A DNA stretch of 64,000 nucleotides from Geodermatophilus nigrescens (GCF_900129495.1 NZ_FQVX01000002.1:186001-250000), one strand, 5' to 3'; positions 43,783 through 52,221 are shown, counted from the stretch's first letter. Program-made: numbers and translations. The notes: generated by a model from the sequence alone, not told the origin.

Positions 43783-43798
43783 GCGAACACACGTTCGA
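43783..43798. promoter_or_regulatory. LexA (SOS) box
   Basis: GCGAAC-ACAC-GTTCGA, 11 of 12 fixed positions of the actinobacterial LexA site TCGAAC-N4-GTTCGA, directly abutting the radical SAM start codon. LexA bound here would block transcription start. Confidence 0.75.
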
Positions 43799-43869
43799 CG
43801 CAGGTGCCAGTCGGCGCGCCCCTCCCCCGGCAAGCGCGTTTTCCCCCGCATCGACGAAGTCGGCCCGAT

Positions 43870-43883
43870 GTTGGGGATAACGG
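43870..43883 (+). repeat. Dispersed 14-bp motif, copy 6
   Basis: GTTGGGGATAACGG on the plus strand, in the 142-base gap between the lrp stop and the radical SAM gene, 72 bases from the LexA box. Confidence 0.85.
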
Positions 43884-43924
43884 TTGTACGGAGAGCAACG
43901 GCGTCGGCGACCACCACCGGGAGC

Positions 43925-44404
43925 TCAGACGGGCGGGCGGTCCTCGTAGAAGGTGGACAGCACGACGGTGGTGCGGGTGCTGACGTTCGCCGTCGTGCGG
44001 ATGTCGCGCAGCAGCTGCTCCAGCGCCTCCGGTGAGGCCACCCGCACCTTGAGCAGGTAGCTCTCCACCCCCGCCACCGAGTAGCAGGCCTCGATCGCGT
44101 CGAGGTGCACCAGCTTCCCCGGGGCGTCGTCGGCCTGCGCCTGGTCCAGCGGGGTGATGGCCACGAACGCCGTCAGCCCCCGCCCGAGCAGCCGCGCGTC
44201 GACGGTGGCGCGGTAGCCGGTGATCAGCCCGCGCTGCTCCAGGCGGCGCACGCGCTGGTGCACCGCGGACACCGACAGGCCCACCCGCTCGGCCAGCTCG
44301 GTGTAGCTGGCGCGCCCGTCGCGGGCGAGGGCGGCCAGCAGCCGGCGGTCGACGTCGGGGGCCGGCTCCCCGCCCGCCTCAGCCGGGGAGGACGACGAGC
44401 CCAC
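43925..44404 (-). CDS. Lrp/AsnC family transcriptional regulator
   Basis: A 159-residue regulator: HTH DRRLLAALARDGRASYTELAERVGLSVSAVHQRVRRLEQRGLITGY and a C-terminal RAM domain (ACYSVAGVESYLLKVRVASPEALEQLLRDI). Lrp proteins sense amino acids and often regulate neighbours. GTG 44404 overlaps the upstream M24 peptidase gene by 26 bases, so the two probably form one transcript; a dipeptidase and an amino-acid sensor make biological sense together. A downstream GTG at 44353 would also leave the HTH intact. Confidence 0.88.
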   Translation of the reverse strand: MGSSSSPAEAGGEPAPDVDRRLLAALARDGRASYTELAERVGLSVSAVHQRVRRLEQRGLITGYRATVDARLLGRGLTAFVAITPLDQAQADDAPGKLVHLDAIEACYSVAGVESYLLKVRVASPEALEQLLRDIRTTANVSTRTTVVLSTFYEDRPPV

Positions 44405-45518
44405 GGGGACCGTTGTTCAGGACGCGGACGCCCTCGTCGGTGCAGACCACGATGTCCTCGATGCGCGCGCCCGCGCGCCCGGCGAGGTAGATGCCGGGCT
44501 CCACGGAGAACGCCATGCCGGCCTCCAGCGGCAGGTCGTTGCCGGCGACGATGTAGGGCGCCTCGTGGGTGTCCAGGCCGATGCCGTGCCCGGTGCGGTG
44601 GATGAAGTGCTCGCCCCAGCCGGCCGCGGCGATCCGGTCGCGGGCGACGGCGTCGACCTGCTCGGCGGTCACGCCGGGGCGGACGGCGGCCACGGCGGCC
44701 TCCTGCGCGTCCTGCAGCACGGCGTACCACCCGGCGGTCTCCGCGTCGGGCTCGCCGCCGACGACGTAGGTGCGGGTGCAGTCCGACCGGTAGCCGGTGG
44801 GCGTCTCCCCGCCGATGTCGACGACGACGACGTCGCCGGCCTGCACCACCCGGTCGGAGAGCTCGTGGTGCGGGCTGGCGCCGTTGGGGCCCGAGCCCAC
44901 GATGGTGAAGTCGACGGCCACGTGCCCGTCGGCGAGGATCGCCGCGGCGATGTCGGCGCCCACGGCGGCCTCGGTGCGGCCCACCCGCAGCCACTCCCCC
45001 ATCCGCGCGTGCACCCGGTCGATGGCGGCGCCGGCGAGGGCGAGCTCCTCCACCTCGGCCGGCGTCTTGACCATGCGCAGCCGGTCGAGCACCGGCGTCG
45101 CGAGCTCCAGCGCCGACCCTGGCAGCGCCCGGTGCACCCCGAGGGCGTGCTCGGCCCACGTGCGGGCGCCGACGGCGACCCGGCGGGGCGCCGTCCCCAG
45201 CCGGGCGGTGACCTCCCGGGCGACGACGGCGAACGGGTCGTCGGTCTCGTCCCAGGCGTGCACCTCGAGGCCCAGCGCGCCGGCCGGGGACGCGTCGACC
45301 ATCGGTGCCTCGAGGCGCGGCACGACCAGCAGCGGCTCCCCGGCGCGGGGCACGACCAGCGCGGTCAGCCGCTCCATGGCGTGCGCGGCGTAGCCGCACA
45401 GGTAGCGCAGGTCCGACCCCGGGGTGAGCACCACGGCGTCGATGCCGAGCTCCTCCGCGACGGCGCGCGCGGCGTGCACGCGGTCGATGCTGACGAGGGC
45501 CCCCGCGCTGTCTCCCAC
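44379..45518 (-). CDS. M24 family Xaa-Pro peptidase
   Basis: A 379-residue metallopeptidase of the proline dipeptidase/aminopeptidase P type. The five metal ligands are visible: Asp in VVVVDIGGE, Asp in YRSDCTRTYVVG, His in RTGHGIGLDTHE, Glu in FSVEPGIYL, Glu in RIEDIVVC. The N-terminal creatinase-like domain is complete. It would release X-Pro dipeptides' first residue in the cytoplasm. GTG 45518 lies 6 bases after TAGTGT (45530-45525), with a 7/9 match to the RecA-NDp upstream block at the correct 8-base spacing. Confidence 0.88.
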   Translation of the reverse strand: MGDSAGALVSIDRVHAARAVAEELGIDAVVLTPGSDLRYLCGYAAHAMERLTALVVPRAGEPLLVVPRLEAPMVDASPAGALGLEVHAWDETDDPFAVVAREVTARLGTAPRRVAVGARTWAEHALGVHRALPGSALELATPVLDRLRMVKTPAEVEELALAGAAIDRVHARMGEWLRVGRTEAAVGADIAAAILADGHVAVDFTIVGSGPNGASPHHELSDRVVQAGDVVVVDIGGETPTGYRSDCTRTYVVGGEPDAETAGWYAVLQDAQEAAVAAVRPGVTAEQVDAVARDRIAAAGWGEHFIHRTGHGIGLDTHEAPYIVAGNDLPLEAGMAFSVEPGIYLAGRAGARIEDIVVCTDEGVRVLNNGPRGLVVLPG

Positions 45519-45524
45519 GTCCGG

Positions 45525-45578
45525 ACACTAACCCCGGGCACCGGCAGGACCGGACGGGGTTTCCCGGACCGTTACCGT
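45525..45578. promoter_or_regulatory. Divergent leaderless promoters, M24 peptidase / exonuclease
   Basis: Minus strand: TAGTGT (45530-45525), 6 bases before GTG 45518, with CTGCCGGTG (45547-45539) eight bases upstream. Plus strand: TACCGT (45573-45578), 7 bases before GTG 45586. Neither gene has a Shine-Dalgarno. Confidence 0.6.
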
Positions 45579-45585
45579 CCCGGCC

Positions 45586-46512
45586 GTGACGACGATGCTG
45601 CTCGACGCCGCGAGCCTCTACTTCCGCGCGTTCTACGGCGTCCCGACCAGCGTGACCGCACCCGACGGGCGGCCGGTCAACGCCGTCCGCGGGTTCCTCG
45701 ACATGACCGCCCGGCTGCTGACCGCGCACTCCCCCACCCGGCTGGTGGCCTGCTGGGACGACGACTGGCGGCCGGCGTTCCGCGTCGAGGCCCTGCCGTC
45801 GTACAAGGCGCACCGGCTGTCGCCCGAGGGCGGGGAGGAGACGCCCGACGAGCTCGGCCCGCAGGTGCCGGTGCTGGTCGACGTGCTGGCCGCGGCCGGC
45901 ATCGCACGGGTCGGGGCGCCGGGCTACGAAGCCGACGACGTGATCGGCACGCTGGCCACCCGCGCCCGGGGCCCGGTCGACGTCGTCACCGGCGACCGCG
46001 ACCTGTTCCAGCTCGTCGACGACGCCCGCGGCGTGCGGGTGCTCTACACCGCCCGGGGCATCGCCGACATCGAGGTGGTCGACGAGGCGGCGGTGACGGC
46101 GAGGTACGGCATCCCGGGGCGGGCCTACGCCGACTTCGCGGTGCTGCGCGGCGACCCGAGCGACGGGCTGCCCGGGGTGGCCGGGGTCGGGGCGAAGACG
46201 GCGGCGGCGCTGGTGACGGAGTTCGGCGACCTGGCCGGCATCCGCGCGGCCGCGGCCCGCACGGTCGTGCCGAGGGCGCCGCTGACGGCGGCGGTGCTCA
46301 AGCGGCTGGCCGCGGGCGCGGACTACCTCGACGCGGCGCCCGTGGTGGTGGCGCTGGCCCGCGACATCGACATGCCCGCCGTCGAGGGGGCGCTGCCCTC
46401 CCGGCCCGCCGACCCGGCGGCGCTGGCGTCGCTGGCCGACGCGCACGGGCTGCGCTCGTCGCTGGGCCGGCTGGGCGCGGCCCTGGGCTGGCCGGCCGAC
46501 GTCCTCGACTGA
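45586..46512 (+). CDS. 5'-3' exonuclease (Rv2090-like)
   Basis: A 308-residue FEN-type nuclease like the N-terminal domain of DNA polymerase I. It has MTTMLLDAASLYFRAFYGVP (first metal Asp), PGYEADDVIGTLA (EADD motif), VVTGDRDLFQLV (GDxD), and an H3TH region SDGLPGVAGVGAKTAAALVTEFG. It removes RNA primers and flaps or assists repair. It faces the DUF4333 gene, matching the order Rv2090-Rv2091c. GTG 45586 follows TACCGT by 7 bases (leaderless). Confidence 0.92.
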   Translation: MTTMLLDAASLYFRAFYGVPTSVTAPDGRPVNAVRGFLDMTARLLTAHSPTRLVACWDDDWRPAFRVEALPSYKAHRLSPEGGEETPDELGPQVPVLVDVLAAAGIARVGAPGYEADDVIGTLATRARGPVDVVTGDRDLFQLVDDARGVRVLYTARGIADIEVVDEAAVTARYGIPGRAYADFAVLRGDPSDGLPGVAGVGAKTAAALVTEFGDLAGIRAAAARTVVPRAPLTAAVLKRLAAGADYLDAAPVVVALARDIDMPAVEGALPSRPADPAALASLADAHGLRSSLGRLGAALGWPADVLD

Positions 46513-46536
46513 GTCCGCCGGCCGGCCCTCAGCCGG

Positions 46537-47226
46537 TCAGGACGTGACGTCCCAGGTGTAGGCGGCGGAGTCGGCGTCGGTGATCGCGACCTGCAGCGTC
46601 ACGTCCTCGTCGTCCTCGGTGACGCCGCTGCACTCGTAGGTGGCGCCGTTCTCCACGACCATCTCCTGGTCGCAGGTGACCTCGATGCCGACGCCGAAGG
46701 TCTCGGTGAACTGCTCGGCGATGTCCCGCTCGGCCCGGCCGGCGTCGAGGACGTCCTTGCCGAGCACCAGCGGCAGGATGATCGCCGCGGCGATGACGAC
46801 GACGGCGAGGGCCACCAGGCCGATGACCAGCCCGGTGCGGGACTTCTTCGCCGGCGGCTGGCCGAACCCGCCGGGCTGCCCGTAGGGACCCTGCTGCCCG
46901 TACTGGCCCGGCTGCCCGTACTGCTGGCCGTAGGGCTGCTGCCCGTACTGCTGACCGCCGTACTGCCCCGGCTGCCCGTACTGGCCGGGCTGCCCCTGCG
47001 GCTGGCCGTACTGCCCACCCGGCTGGCCGTACTGGCCCGGCTGCCCGTACTGCCCGGGCTGGCCCTGCGGCTGACCGCCGTACTGGCCCGGCTGGCCGTA
47101 CTGCCCACCCGGCTGGCCGTACTGGCCGGGCTGCCCGTACTGGCCCGGCTGCCCGGGCTGCTGGCCGCCGTACTGCCCCGGCTGCCCGTACTGGCCCGGC
47201 TGGCCACCCTGCGGTGGGTTGGTCAT
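46537..47226 (-). CDS. DUF4333 membrane protein with QPGQYG repeats (Rv2091c-like)
   Basis: A 229-residue protein: about 120 residues of Gln/Gly/Pro/Tyr repeats, a basic stretch (PPAKKSRTG), one membrane helix ([23 protein letters not shown]), then a small extracytoplasmic DUF4333 domain with two Cys ([20 protein letters not shown]), probably a disulphide. Position beside helY equals Rv2091c. The repeat part would be cytoplasmic and disordered and could phase-separate or bind partners; that is speculation. ATG 47226 has AGGAG upstream. Confidence 0.85.
   Translation of the reverse strand: MTNPPQGGQPGQYGQPGQYGGQQPGQPGQYGQPGQYGQPGGQYGQPGQYGGQPQGQPGQYGQPGQYGQPGGQYGQPQGQPGQYGQPGQYGGQQYGQQPYGQQYGQPGQYGQQGPYGQPGGFGQPPAKKSRTGLVIGLVALAVVVIAAAIILPLVLGKDVLDAGRAERDIAEQFTETFGVGIEVTCDQEMVVENGATYECSGVTEDDEDVTLQVAITDADSAAYTWDVTS
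46861..47211 (-). repeat. Low-complexity repeats coding for QPGQYG/QYGQ
   Basis: Roughly 350 bases of imperfect tandem units (18 bases coding QPGQYG, with GGQYGQPGQ variants) at the 5' end of the DUF4333 gene. Long stretches are nearly identical at the DNA level, so copy number may vary between strains and assembly errors are possible. Confidence 0.8.
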
Positions 47227-47344
47227 CGTCGCTCCTGGTCGATCGCGCGCCGTTCCCCTGACCGTGCGTCACGGGAGCGGGGCGATTGTGCACCACCCCG
47301 GCCCGGTCGCGGCCCGCGCGCGCCGTGCGCGCGCCCCGCCCGGG

Positions 47345-50191
47345 TCACCCGCTGACCGCGACGGCCACCACGCCGCGGCGGATGCGGCCGACCGCCGCCC
47401 GGGCCACCCCGGCCACCGCCTCGTCGGCGACCTTGGCCAGCTGGTCCAGGACGTCGAGGAGCTGCCGCGCCCAGCGGACGAAGTCGCCGCCGGAGAGCTC
47501 CGTGCCGGCCTGCTCGGCGCCGGCGAGGACCCGGTCGAGGGTCTGGCCGTCGGCCCACCGGTAGGCCGCCCAGGCGAAGCCGAGGTCGAGGTCGCGGGTG
47601 GCGGGGATGCCGCGGTCGAGTTCGACGTCCTGCAGGCGGGCGCGGATCCGGCGCATCTCGCCGATCGCCGCGGCCACCTGCCCGGCGGGGACCGCCGGCT
47701 GCCCGGGGGTCTCCCGCCGCGCCTCGAACACCAGCGTGGACACCACCGCGGCGAGCTCGGGCGGGGTGAGCCCGCGCCAGGCGCCGGCGCGCAGGCACTC
47801 GGCGATGAGCAGGTCGCCCTCCGACCAGATCCGCGCCAGCCGGCGTCCCTCGTCGGTGACCCGCGGGACGTCGTCGACGGGCGTGGGCTCCTCGGTGTCG
47901 GCCGGCACCAGCGGCACGACCTCCGGCACCAGGTAGCCCAGCTCCTCGAGGACGTCGCAGGTGCGGTCGAACTGGCGGGTGAGCGAGCCGGTGCGCTCGG
48001 CCATCTTGCGGTGGGTGGCCTCGGCGTCGGCGACCGCGCGCAGGTACCGCTCGGCGAAGCGCACCCGCTCCTCCCGGTCGGGCAGGCCGTGTACCGGGTG
48101 GTTGCGCACCGCGCGGCGCAGGTCGTGCAGCACCGGGTCGTCGGCGGCGGCGGAGCGCTGCTTGGTGCGCCGGGCGCCCAGGTCGTTCTCCAGCCGGGCG
48201 GTGCGCAGCGTGGCGGCGAGGTCGCGGCGGGCGTGCGGGCTGCGGTGGTTGAAGTTCTTGGGCACCCGCACCCGCGCGAGCGCGGTGACCGGCGTCGGGA
48301 AGTCGATGCTGGCCAGCCGGCCGGCCCACTTGTCCTCGGTGAGCACCAGCGGCCGCGGGTCGGCGAGGTCGGTGACGCCGGGGTCGAGGACGACGGCGAG
48401 GCCCTGGCGCCGCCCGGAGGGCACCCGGATGACGTCGCCGGGCCGCAGTGCACCGAGCGCGTCGGCGGCCTCGATGCGGCGCTTGGCCGCCGAGTCGCGG
48501 GAGAGCTCCTTCTCCCGGTCGGCGATCTCGCGGCGCAGGCGGGCGTAGGCGAGCACGTCGCCGCCCTCGGTGCTCATCTCCGCGGCGAACTGCTCGGCGT
48601 CCCGCTCCGAGCGGGCCGCCTGCCGGGCCAGCCCCACGACCGACCGGTCGGCCTGGAACTGGGCGAAGGAGGAGGCGAGCAGCTCGCGGGCGCGGGCCCG
48701 GCCGAAGGAGCCGACGAGGTTGACGGCCATGTTGTAGCTGGGCCGGAAGCTCGAGCGCAGCGGGTAGGTGCGGGTGCTGGCCAGCCCGGCCACCACGGCC
48801 GGGTCCACCCCGGGGGCCCAGACGACGACGGCGTGCCCCTCGACGTCGATCCCGCGGCGGCCGGCGCGGCCGGTGAGCTGGGTGTACTCCCCCGGCGTCA
48901 CGTCGACGTGCGCCTCGCCGTTCCACTTGACCAGCCGCTCGAGCACCACGGTGCGGGCGGGCATGTTGATGCCCAGGGCCAGGGTCTCGGTGGCGAACAC
49001 CGCCTTGACCAGGCCGCGGACGAAGCACTCCTCGACGGTTTCCTTGAACGCCGGCACGAGCCCGGCGTGGTGGGCGGCGATGCCGGCGAGCAGGCCCTCG
49101 CGCCACTCCCAGAAGCCGAGGACGTGCAGGTCCTCGTCCGGCAGGCTGCCGGTGCGCTCGTCGACGATGCGGGCGATCTCGGCGCGCTCGGCCTCGTCGG
49201 TGAGCCGCAGGCCCGACTGCAGGCACTGGGCGACGGCGGCGTCGCAGCCGTTCCGGCTGAAGATGAACGTGATCGCCGGCAGCAGCCCGGCGCGGTCGAG
49301 CCGCTCGACCACCTCGGGCCGGGCCGGCGGGCGGTACCGCGGCTTGTGCCAGTCCCGCTCGCGGCGGGAGCCGCCGTTGCCGCCGCCCCAGCTGTCCAGG
49401 CGCCGCTCGTGCTCGCGGACGTAGCGCACCAGCTCGGGGTCGACGACGCTGGCGCCGCGGTCGCGGGTGGACAGCGTGCGGGGCGTCTCGCCCTGCTCGG
49501 CGGCGTGCGCGGCCGGGCGCAGGCTGAACAGGTCGAACACCCGGCTGCCCACGAGCATGTGCTGCCACAGCGGGATGGGGCGCACCTCGCTGACGACGAC
49601 CCTCGTGTGCCCGCGGACGGTGACCAGCCAGTCGCCGAACTCCTCGGCGTTGCTCACCGTCGCCGACAGCGACACCAGGGTCACCGACGGCGGGAGGTGG
49701 ATGATCACCTCCTCCCAGACCGCGCCGCGGAACCGGTCGGCCAGGTAGTGCACCTCGTCCATGACGACGTAGCCGAGGCCGGCGATGGCCGGGGACTCCG
49801 CGTACAGCATGTTGCGCAGCACCTCGGTGGTCATCACGACCACCGGGGCGTCGCCGTTGATGGCGTTGTCGCCGGTGAGCAGGCCGACCCGGTCCTCGCC
49901 GTAGCGGTCGACGAGGTCGTTGTACTTCTGGTTCGACAGCGCCTTGATCGGCGTCGTGTAGAAGGCCTTGCGGCCCTCGGCCAGCGCCTTGTGCACCGCG
50001 AACTCGCCGACGACGGTCTTGCCGGCGCCGGTGGGCGCGCACACCAGCACGCCGGAGCCCTCGTCGAGCGCCTCGCAGGCCTCGACCTGGAAGGGGTCGA
50101 GGGAGAAGCCGAGGTCGGCGGTGAAGTCGGCGAGGGTCGGGTGCGCGCTGCGCCGCCGGGCAGCCGCGTACCGCTCGGCGGGACTGGACAT
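47345..50191 (-). CDS. helY: SKI2-type DExH helicase HelY
   Basis: A 948-residue superfamily 2 helicase (Rv2092c type). Walker A is CAPTGAGKTVVGEFAVH, motif II is VVMDEVHYLADRFRG (DEVH), motif III is SLSATVSNAEEF, and motif VI is QLTGRAGRRGIDVEG. The C-terminal half has the helical and accessory domains of Mtr4/Ski2 relatives. It is probably an RNA helicase in RNA turnover; DNA roles have also been suggested. ATG 50191 is 7 bases after TAACGT (50204-50199), so leaderless; an in-frame GTG at 50200 is less likely. Confidence 0.92.
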   Translation of the reverse strand: MSSPAERYAAARRRSAHPTLADFTADLGFSLDPFQVEACEALDEGSGVLVCAPTGAGKTVVGEFAVHKALAEGRKAFYTTPIKALSNQKYNDLVDRYGEDRVGLLTGDNAINGDAPVVVMTTEVLRNMLYAESPAIAGLGYVVMDEVHYLADRFRGAVWEEVIIHLPPSVTLVSLSATVSNAEEFGDWLVTVRGHTRVVVSEVRPIPLWQHMLVGSRVFDLFSLRPAAHAAEQGETPRTLSTRDRGASVVDPELVRYVREHERRLDSWGGGNGGSRRERDWHKPRYRPPARPEVVERLDRAGLLPAITFIFSRNGCDAAVAQCLQSGLRLTDEAERAEIARIVDERTGSLPDEDLHVLGFWEWREGLLAGIAAHHAGLVPAFKETVEECFVRGLVKAVFATETLALGINMPARTVVLERLVKWNGEAHVDVTPGEYTQLTGRAGRRGIDVEGHAVVVWAPGVDPAVVAGLASTRTYPLRSSFRPSYNMAVNLVGSFGRARARELLASSFAQFQADRSVVGLARQAARSERDAEQFAAEMSTEGGDVLAYARLRREIADREKELSRDSAAKRRIEAADALGALRPGDVIRVPSGRRQGLAVVLDPGVTDLADPRPLVLTEDKWAGRLASIDFPTPVTALARVRVPKNFNHRSPHARRDLAATLRTARLENDLGARRTKQRSAAADDPVLHDLRRAVRNHPVHGLPDREERVRFAERYLRAVADAEATHRKMAERTGSLTRQFDRTCDVLEELGYLVPEVVPLVPADTEEPTPVDDVPRVTDEGRRLARIWSEGDLLIAECLRAGAWRGLTPPELAAVVSTLVFEARRETPGQPAVPAGQVAAAIGEMRRIRARLQDVELDRGIPATRDLDLGFAWAAYRWADGQTLDRVLAGAEQAGTELSGGDFVRWARQLLDVLDQLAKVADEAVAGVARAAVGRIRRGVVAVAVSG

Positions 50192-50286
50192 GCGATCCAC
50201 GTTAGGCGCTCGCGCGGCGGGGCTCAGATCGGAGCGTCGGCGCTCCTCCCCCGCGGCGGGTGACCACCATGTGCGTGGGCTGGGCA

Positions 50287-50300
50287 GTTAGGGATAACGG
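50287..50300 (+). repeat. Dispersed 14-bp motif, copy 7
   Basis: GTTAGGGATAACGG on the plus strand in the helY/DAG-kinase gap, with GACCACC 18 bases upstream and a large inverted repeat starting 36 bases downstream. Confidence 0.85.
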
Positions 50301-50335
50301 TTCGACGTGCGTGAACGCCGTCCTGGCTCACCGGA

Positions 50336-50375
50336 GCGCGTCCTGGCTCACGGTCGGCGGTGAGCCAGGACGCGC
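50336..50375. terminator. 16-bp perfect inverted repeat with an extra arm copy
   Basis: GCGCGTCCTGGCTCAC (50336-50351), 8-base loop, GTGAGCCAGGACGCGC (50360-50375). A further direct copy of the left arm core (TCCTGGCTCAC) lies at 50321-50331, giving two mutually exclusive hairpins. It follows the DAG-kinase stop by 24 bases, so termination is the simplest role. Confidence 0.65.
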
Positions 50376-50399
50376 CACGACCAGGCGGCCTGATCGTGC

Positions 50400-51287
50400 T
50401 CAGGTGCGGGCCGAGCCCACCACGCGCAGCGCCCCCGGCACCGCCTCGACGACCACCGGCAGCGCCGCCACGGGCTCGCCGTCGGCGTAGGTGGTCAGCC
50501 CGGCGCCGGCGAGCTCCACCCGGGCCGCGCGGTGCACCGTGACGGCCGGGTGCGCCACGTGGGTGCCCTCGGTCAGCCGCGGCCGGGTGCGCACCAGCTC
50601 GCGGCGGCTCACCGGCCCGACGACGGTGACGTCGAGCAGGCCGTCGGCGGGGTCGGCGGTCGGGCAGACCCGCATGCCCCCGCCGTACCAGGGCGTGTTG
50701 CCGACGGCGACCAGCGTGACCGGCAGCGTCCGCGCCTCGCCGTCGAGGGTGAGCACCACCTCGCGGGGCCGCAGCCGGGCGAGCTCCGCGAGGATGGCGA
50801 CGTCGTAGCGGCGCGGCCCCCGGGGCCAGCGCAGCCGGTTGGCCCGGTCGGTGACGGCGGAGTCGAAGCCGCAGCACAGCACGGTGGCCCACCAGCGCCC
50901 GGCGGTACGGCCGGCGTCGACCGGGCGCAGCGCCCCCTCCCGCAGGTCGGCGGCGGCCGCGGTGGCGGCGGCGACCGGCTCGGGCGGCACGCCGAGCGCG
51001 AGGGCCAGGTCGTTGCCGGTGCCCGCCGGGACGACGGCCAGCGGGGTTCCGGTGCCCGCGACGGCCTGCAGGCCGGCGTGCGCGGCGCCGTCCCCGCCGA
51101 CGGCCACCACCGCCCCGGTGCCGGCGGCGACGGCGCGCGCCGCGGCCCGCTCCGCGTCCGCCCGGGTCGGAGTGGCGAGCACCTGCGGGGTCAGCCCGCC
51201 GGCGCGCAGCGCGTCGAGGACGGCGGCCGCGGCGGTGCGGGCCCGCCCGCGGCCGGCGGCGGCGCTGACCAGGACGGCGACGTCCAC
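50400..51287 (-). CDS. Diacylglycerol/lipid kinase family protein
   Basis: A 295-residue DAGK_cat protein: VSAAAGRGRARTAAAAVLDAL at the start, the GGDGAAHAGLQAV catalytic block (GGDGT-like, with Ala in place of Thr), VVPAGTGNDLALALGVP, and the C-terminal beta-sandwich VAVGNTPWYGGGMRVCPTADPADGLLDV. It would phosphorylate diacylglycerol or a related lipid. GTG 51287 starts 7 bases after the tatC stop, so it is likely the last gene of the tat operon. Confidence 0.88.
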   Translation of the reverse strand: MDVAVLVSAAAGRGRARTAAAAVLDALRAGGLTPQVLATPTRADAERAAARAVAAGTGAVVAVGGDGAAHAGLQAVAGTGTPLAVVPAGTGNDLALALGVPPEPVAAATAAAADLREGALRPVDAGRTAGRWWATVLCCGFDSAVTDRANRLRWPRGPRRYDVAILAELARLRPREVVLTLDGEARTLPVTLVAVGNTPWYGGGMRVCPTADPADGLLDVTVVGPVSRRELVRTRPRLTEGTHVAHPAVTVHRAARVELAGAGLTTYADGEPVAALPVVVEAVPGALRVVGSART

Positions 51288-51294
51288 CCCGGGC

Positions 51295-52221
51295 TCAGCC
51301 GCGGGTGGGCGCGCGGTCGCCGTCGAGCCGGGAGGGGGTGGTGTCGAGCGCCGAGGGACCGGCGTCCAGCGGCGACGCCTCGTCGTCGGAGAGCGCGTGG
51401 AAGTGCTCGGCGGCGTCGCGCCTGGCCCGCCGCTTGTCGACCACCCGGGCGATCTGGATGGCCAGCTCGAACAGCACGATCATGGGCCCGGCCATGAGCA
51501 GCATGGTGAACGGGTCCTGCGTCGGCGTGACGAAGGCGGCGAAGACGATGGTGAGGAAGAAGATCCACCGCCGGCTGCGCCGCAGGACGTCGTAGGACAG
51601 CACCCCGACGGCGTTGAGCGCCACCGCCACCAGCGGCACCTCGAAGCTGACGCCGAAGGCCACCAGCAGCGAGAGCACGAAGCCGATGTAGTCCTGCGCG
51701 GTCAGCGCGATCACCACGCCGTCGCCGGCGAGGGACAGCAGCAGCTCCAGGCCCGCCGACAGGGAGACGTAGGCGAGCACCGCGCCGAGGGCGAACAGCG
51801 TCGTGGACACCAGCACGAACGTGATGCCGTAGCGCTTCTCGTTGCGCCGGAGCCCCGGGGTGATGAACGCCCACAACTGGTAGAGCCACACCGGCGCCGA
51901 CAGCACCGCGCCGGCCAGCAGGCTCACCTTCAGGCGGATGAACACCCCGCCGAAGACGTCGGTGATGAGCAGCCCGCAGCCGCCGTCGACGCTGCCGCCG
52001 TAGCGCAGCTCACCGGGCAGGCCGCAGTACGGCGCGCGGATGAAGTCCCCGAGGCCGTGCTCGTACCACCAGAACGCGACGGCGGAGGCCACCAGCAGCG
52101 CCAGCAGCGCCTTGGCGACGCGGTTGCGCAGCTCGGTGAGGTGGGCGACGAGGGTCATCGTCGCCTCGGCGTCCCGCGGCGGCCGGCGGCGGCGTCCCCT
52201 GCGTGCGACGGGTCCGGCCAC
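51295..52221 (-). CDS. tatC: Sec-independent protein translocase TatC
   Basis: A 308-residue multispanning subunit that recognises twin-arginine signal peptides. Conserved parts: TLVAHLTELRNRVAKALLALLVAS (HLxELRxR), the FIRLKVSLLAGAVLSAPVWLYQLWAFITPGLRRNEKR block, and YDVLRRSRRWIFFLTIVFAAFVTPTQDPFTMLLMAGPM. The C-terminal tail of about 50 residues is hydrophilic. It starts 20 bases after the tatA stop. The pafBC-tatAC order is that of mycobacteria. Confidence 0.95.
   Translation of the reverse strand: MAGPVARRGRRRRPPRDAEATMTLVAHLTELRNRVAKALLALLVASAVAFWWYEHGLGDFIRAPYCGLPGELRYGGSVDGGCGLLITDVFGGVFIRLKVSLLAGAVLSAPVWLYQLWAFITPGLRRNEKRYGITFVLVSTTLFALGAVLAYVSLSAGLELLLSLAGDGVVIALTAQDYIGFVLSLLVAFGVSFEVPLVAVALNAVGVLSYDVLRRSRRWIFFLTIVFAAFVTPTQDPFTMLLMAGPMIVLFELAIQIARVVDKRRARRDAAEHFHALSDDEASPLDAGPSALDTTPSRLDGDRAPTRG

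Noticed and set aside
14806-50300. Reverse strand TTATCCCNA resembles a DnaA box (TTATCCACA)
   Set aside because: Position 7 is always C and position 8 varies, and conservation extends to CCG and AAC outside the box. DnaA sites would not be uniform over 14 bases.
14806-50300. Strand switch of the motif between 26 and 41.7 kb as a KOPS-like replication polarity signal
   Set aside because: With seven copies a single switch occurs by chance about one time in nine; not enough evidence.
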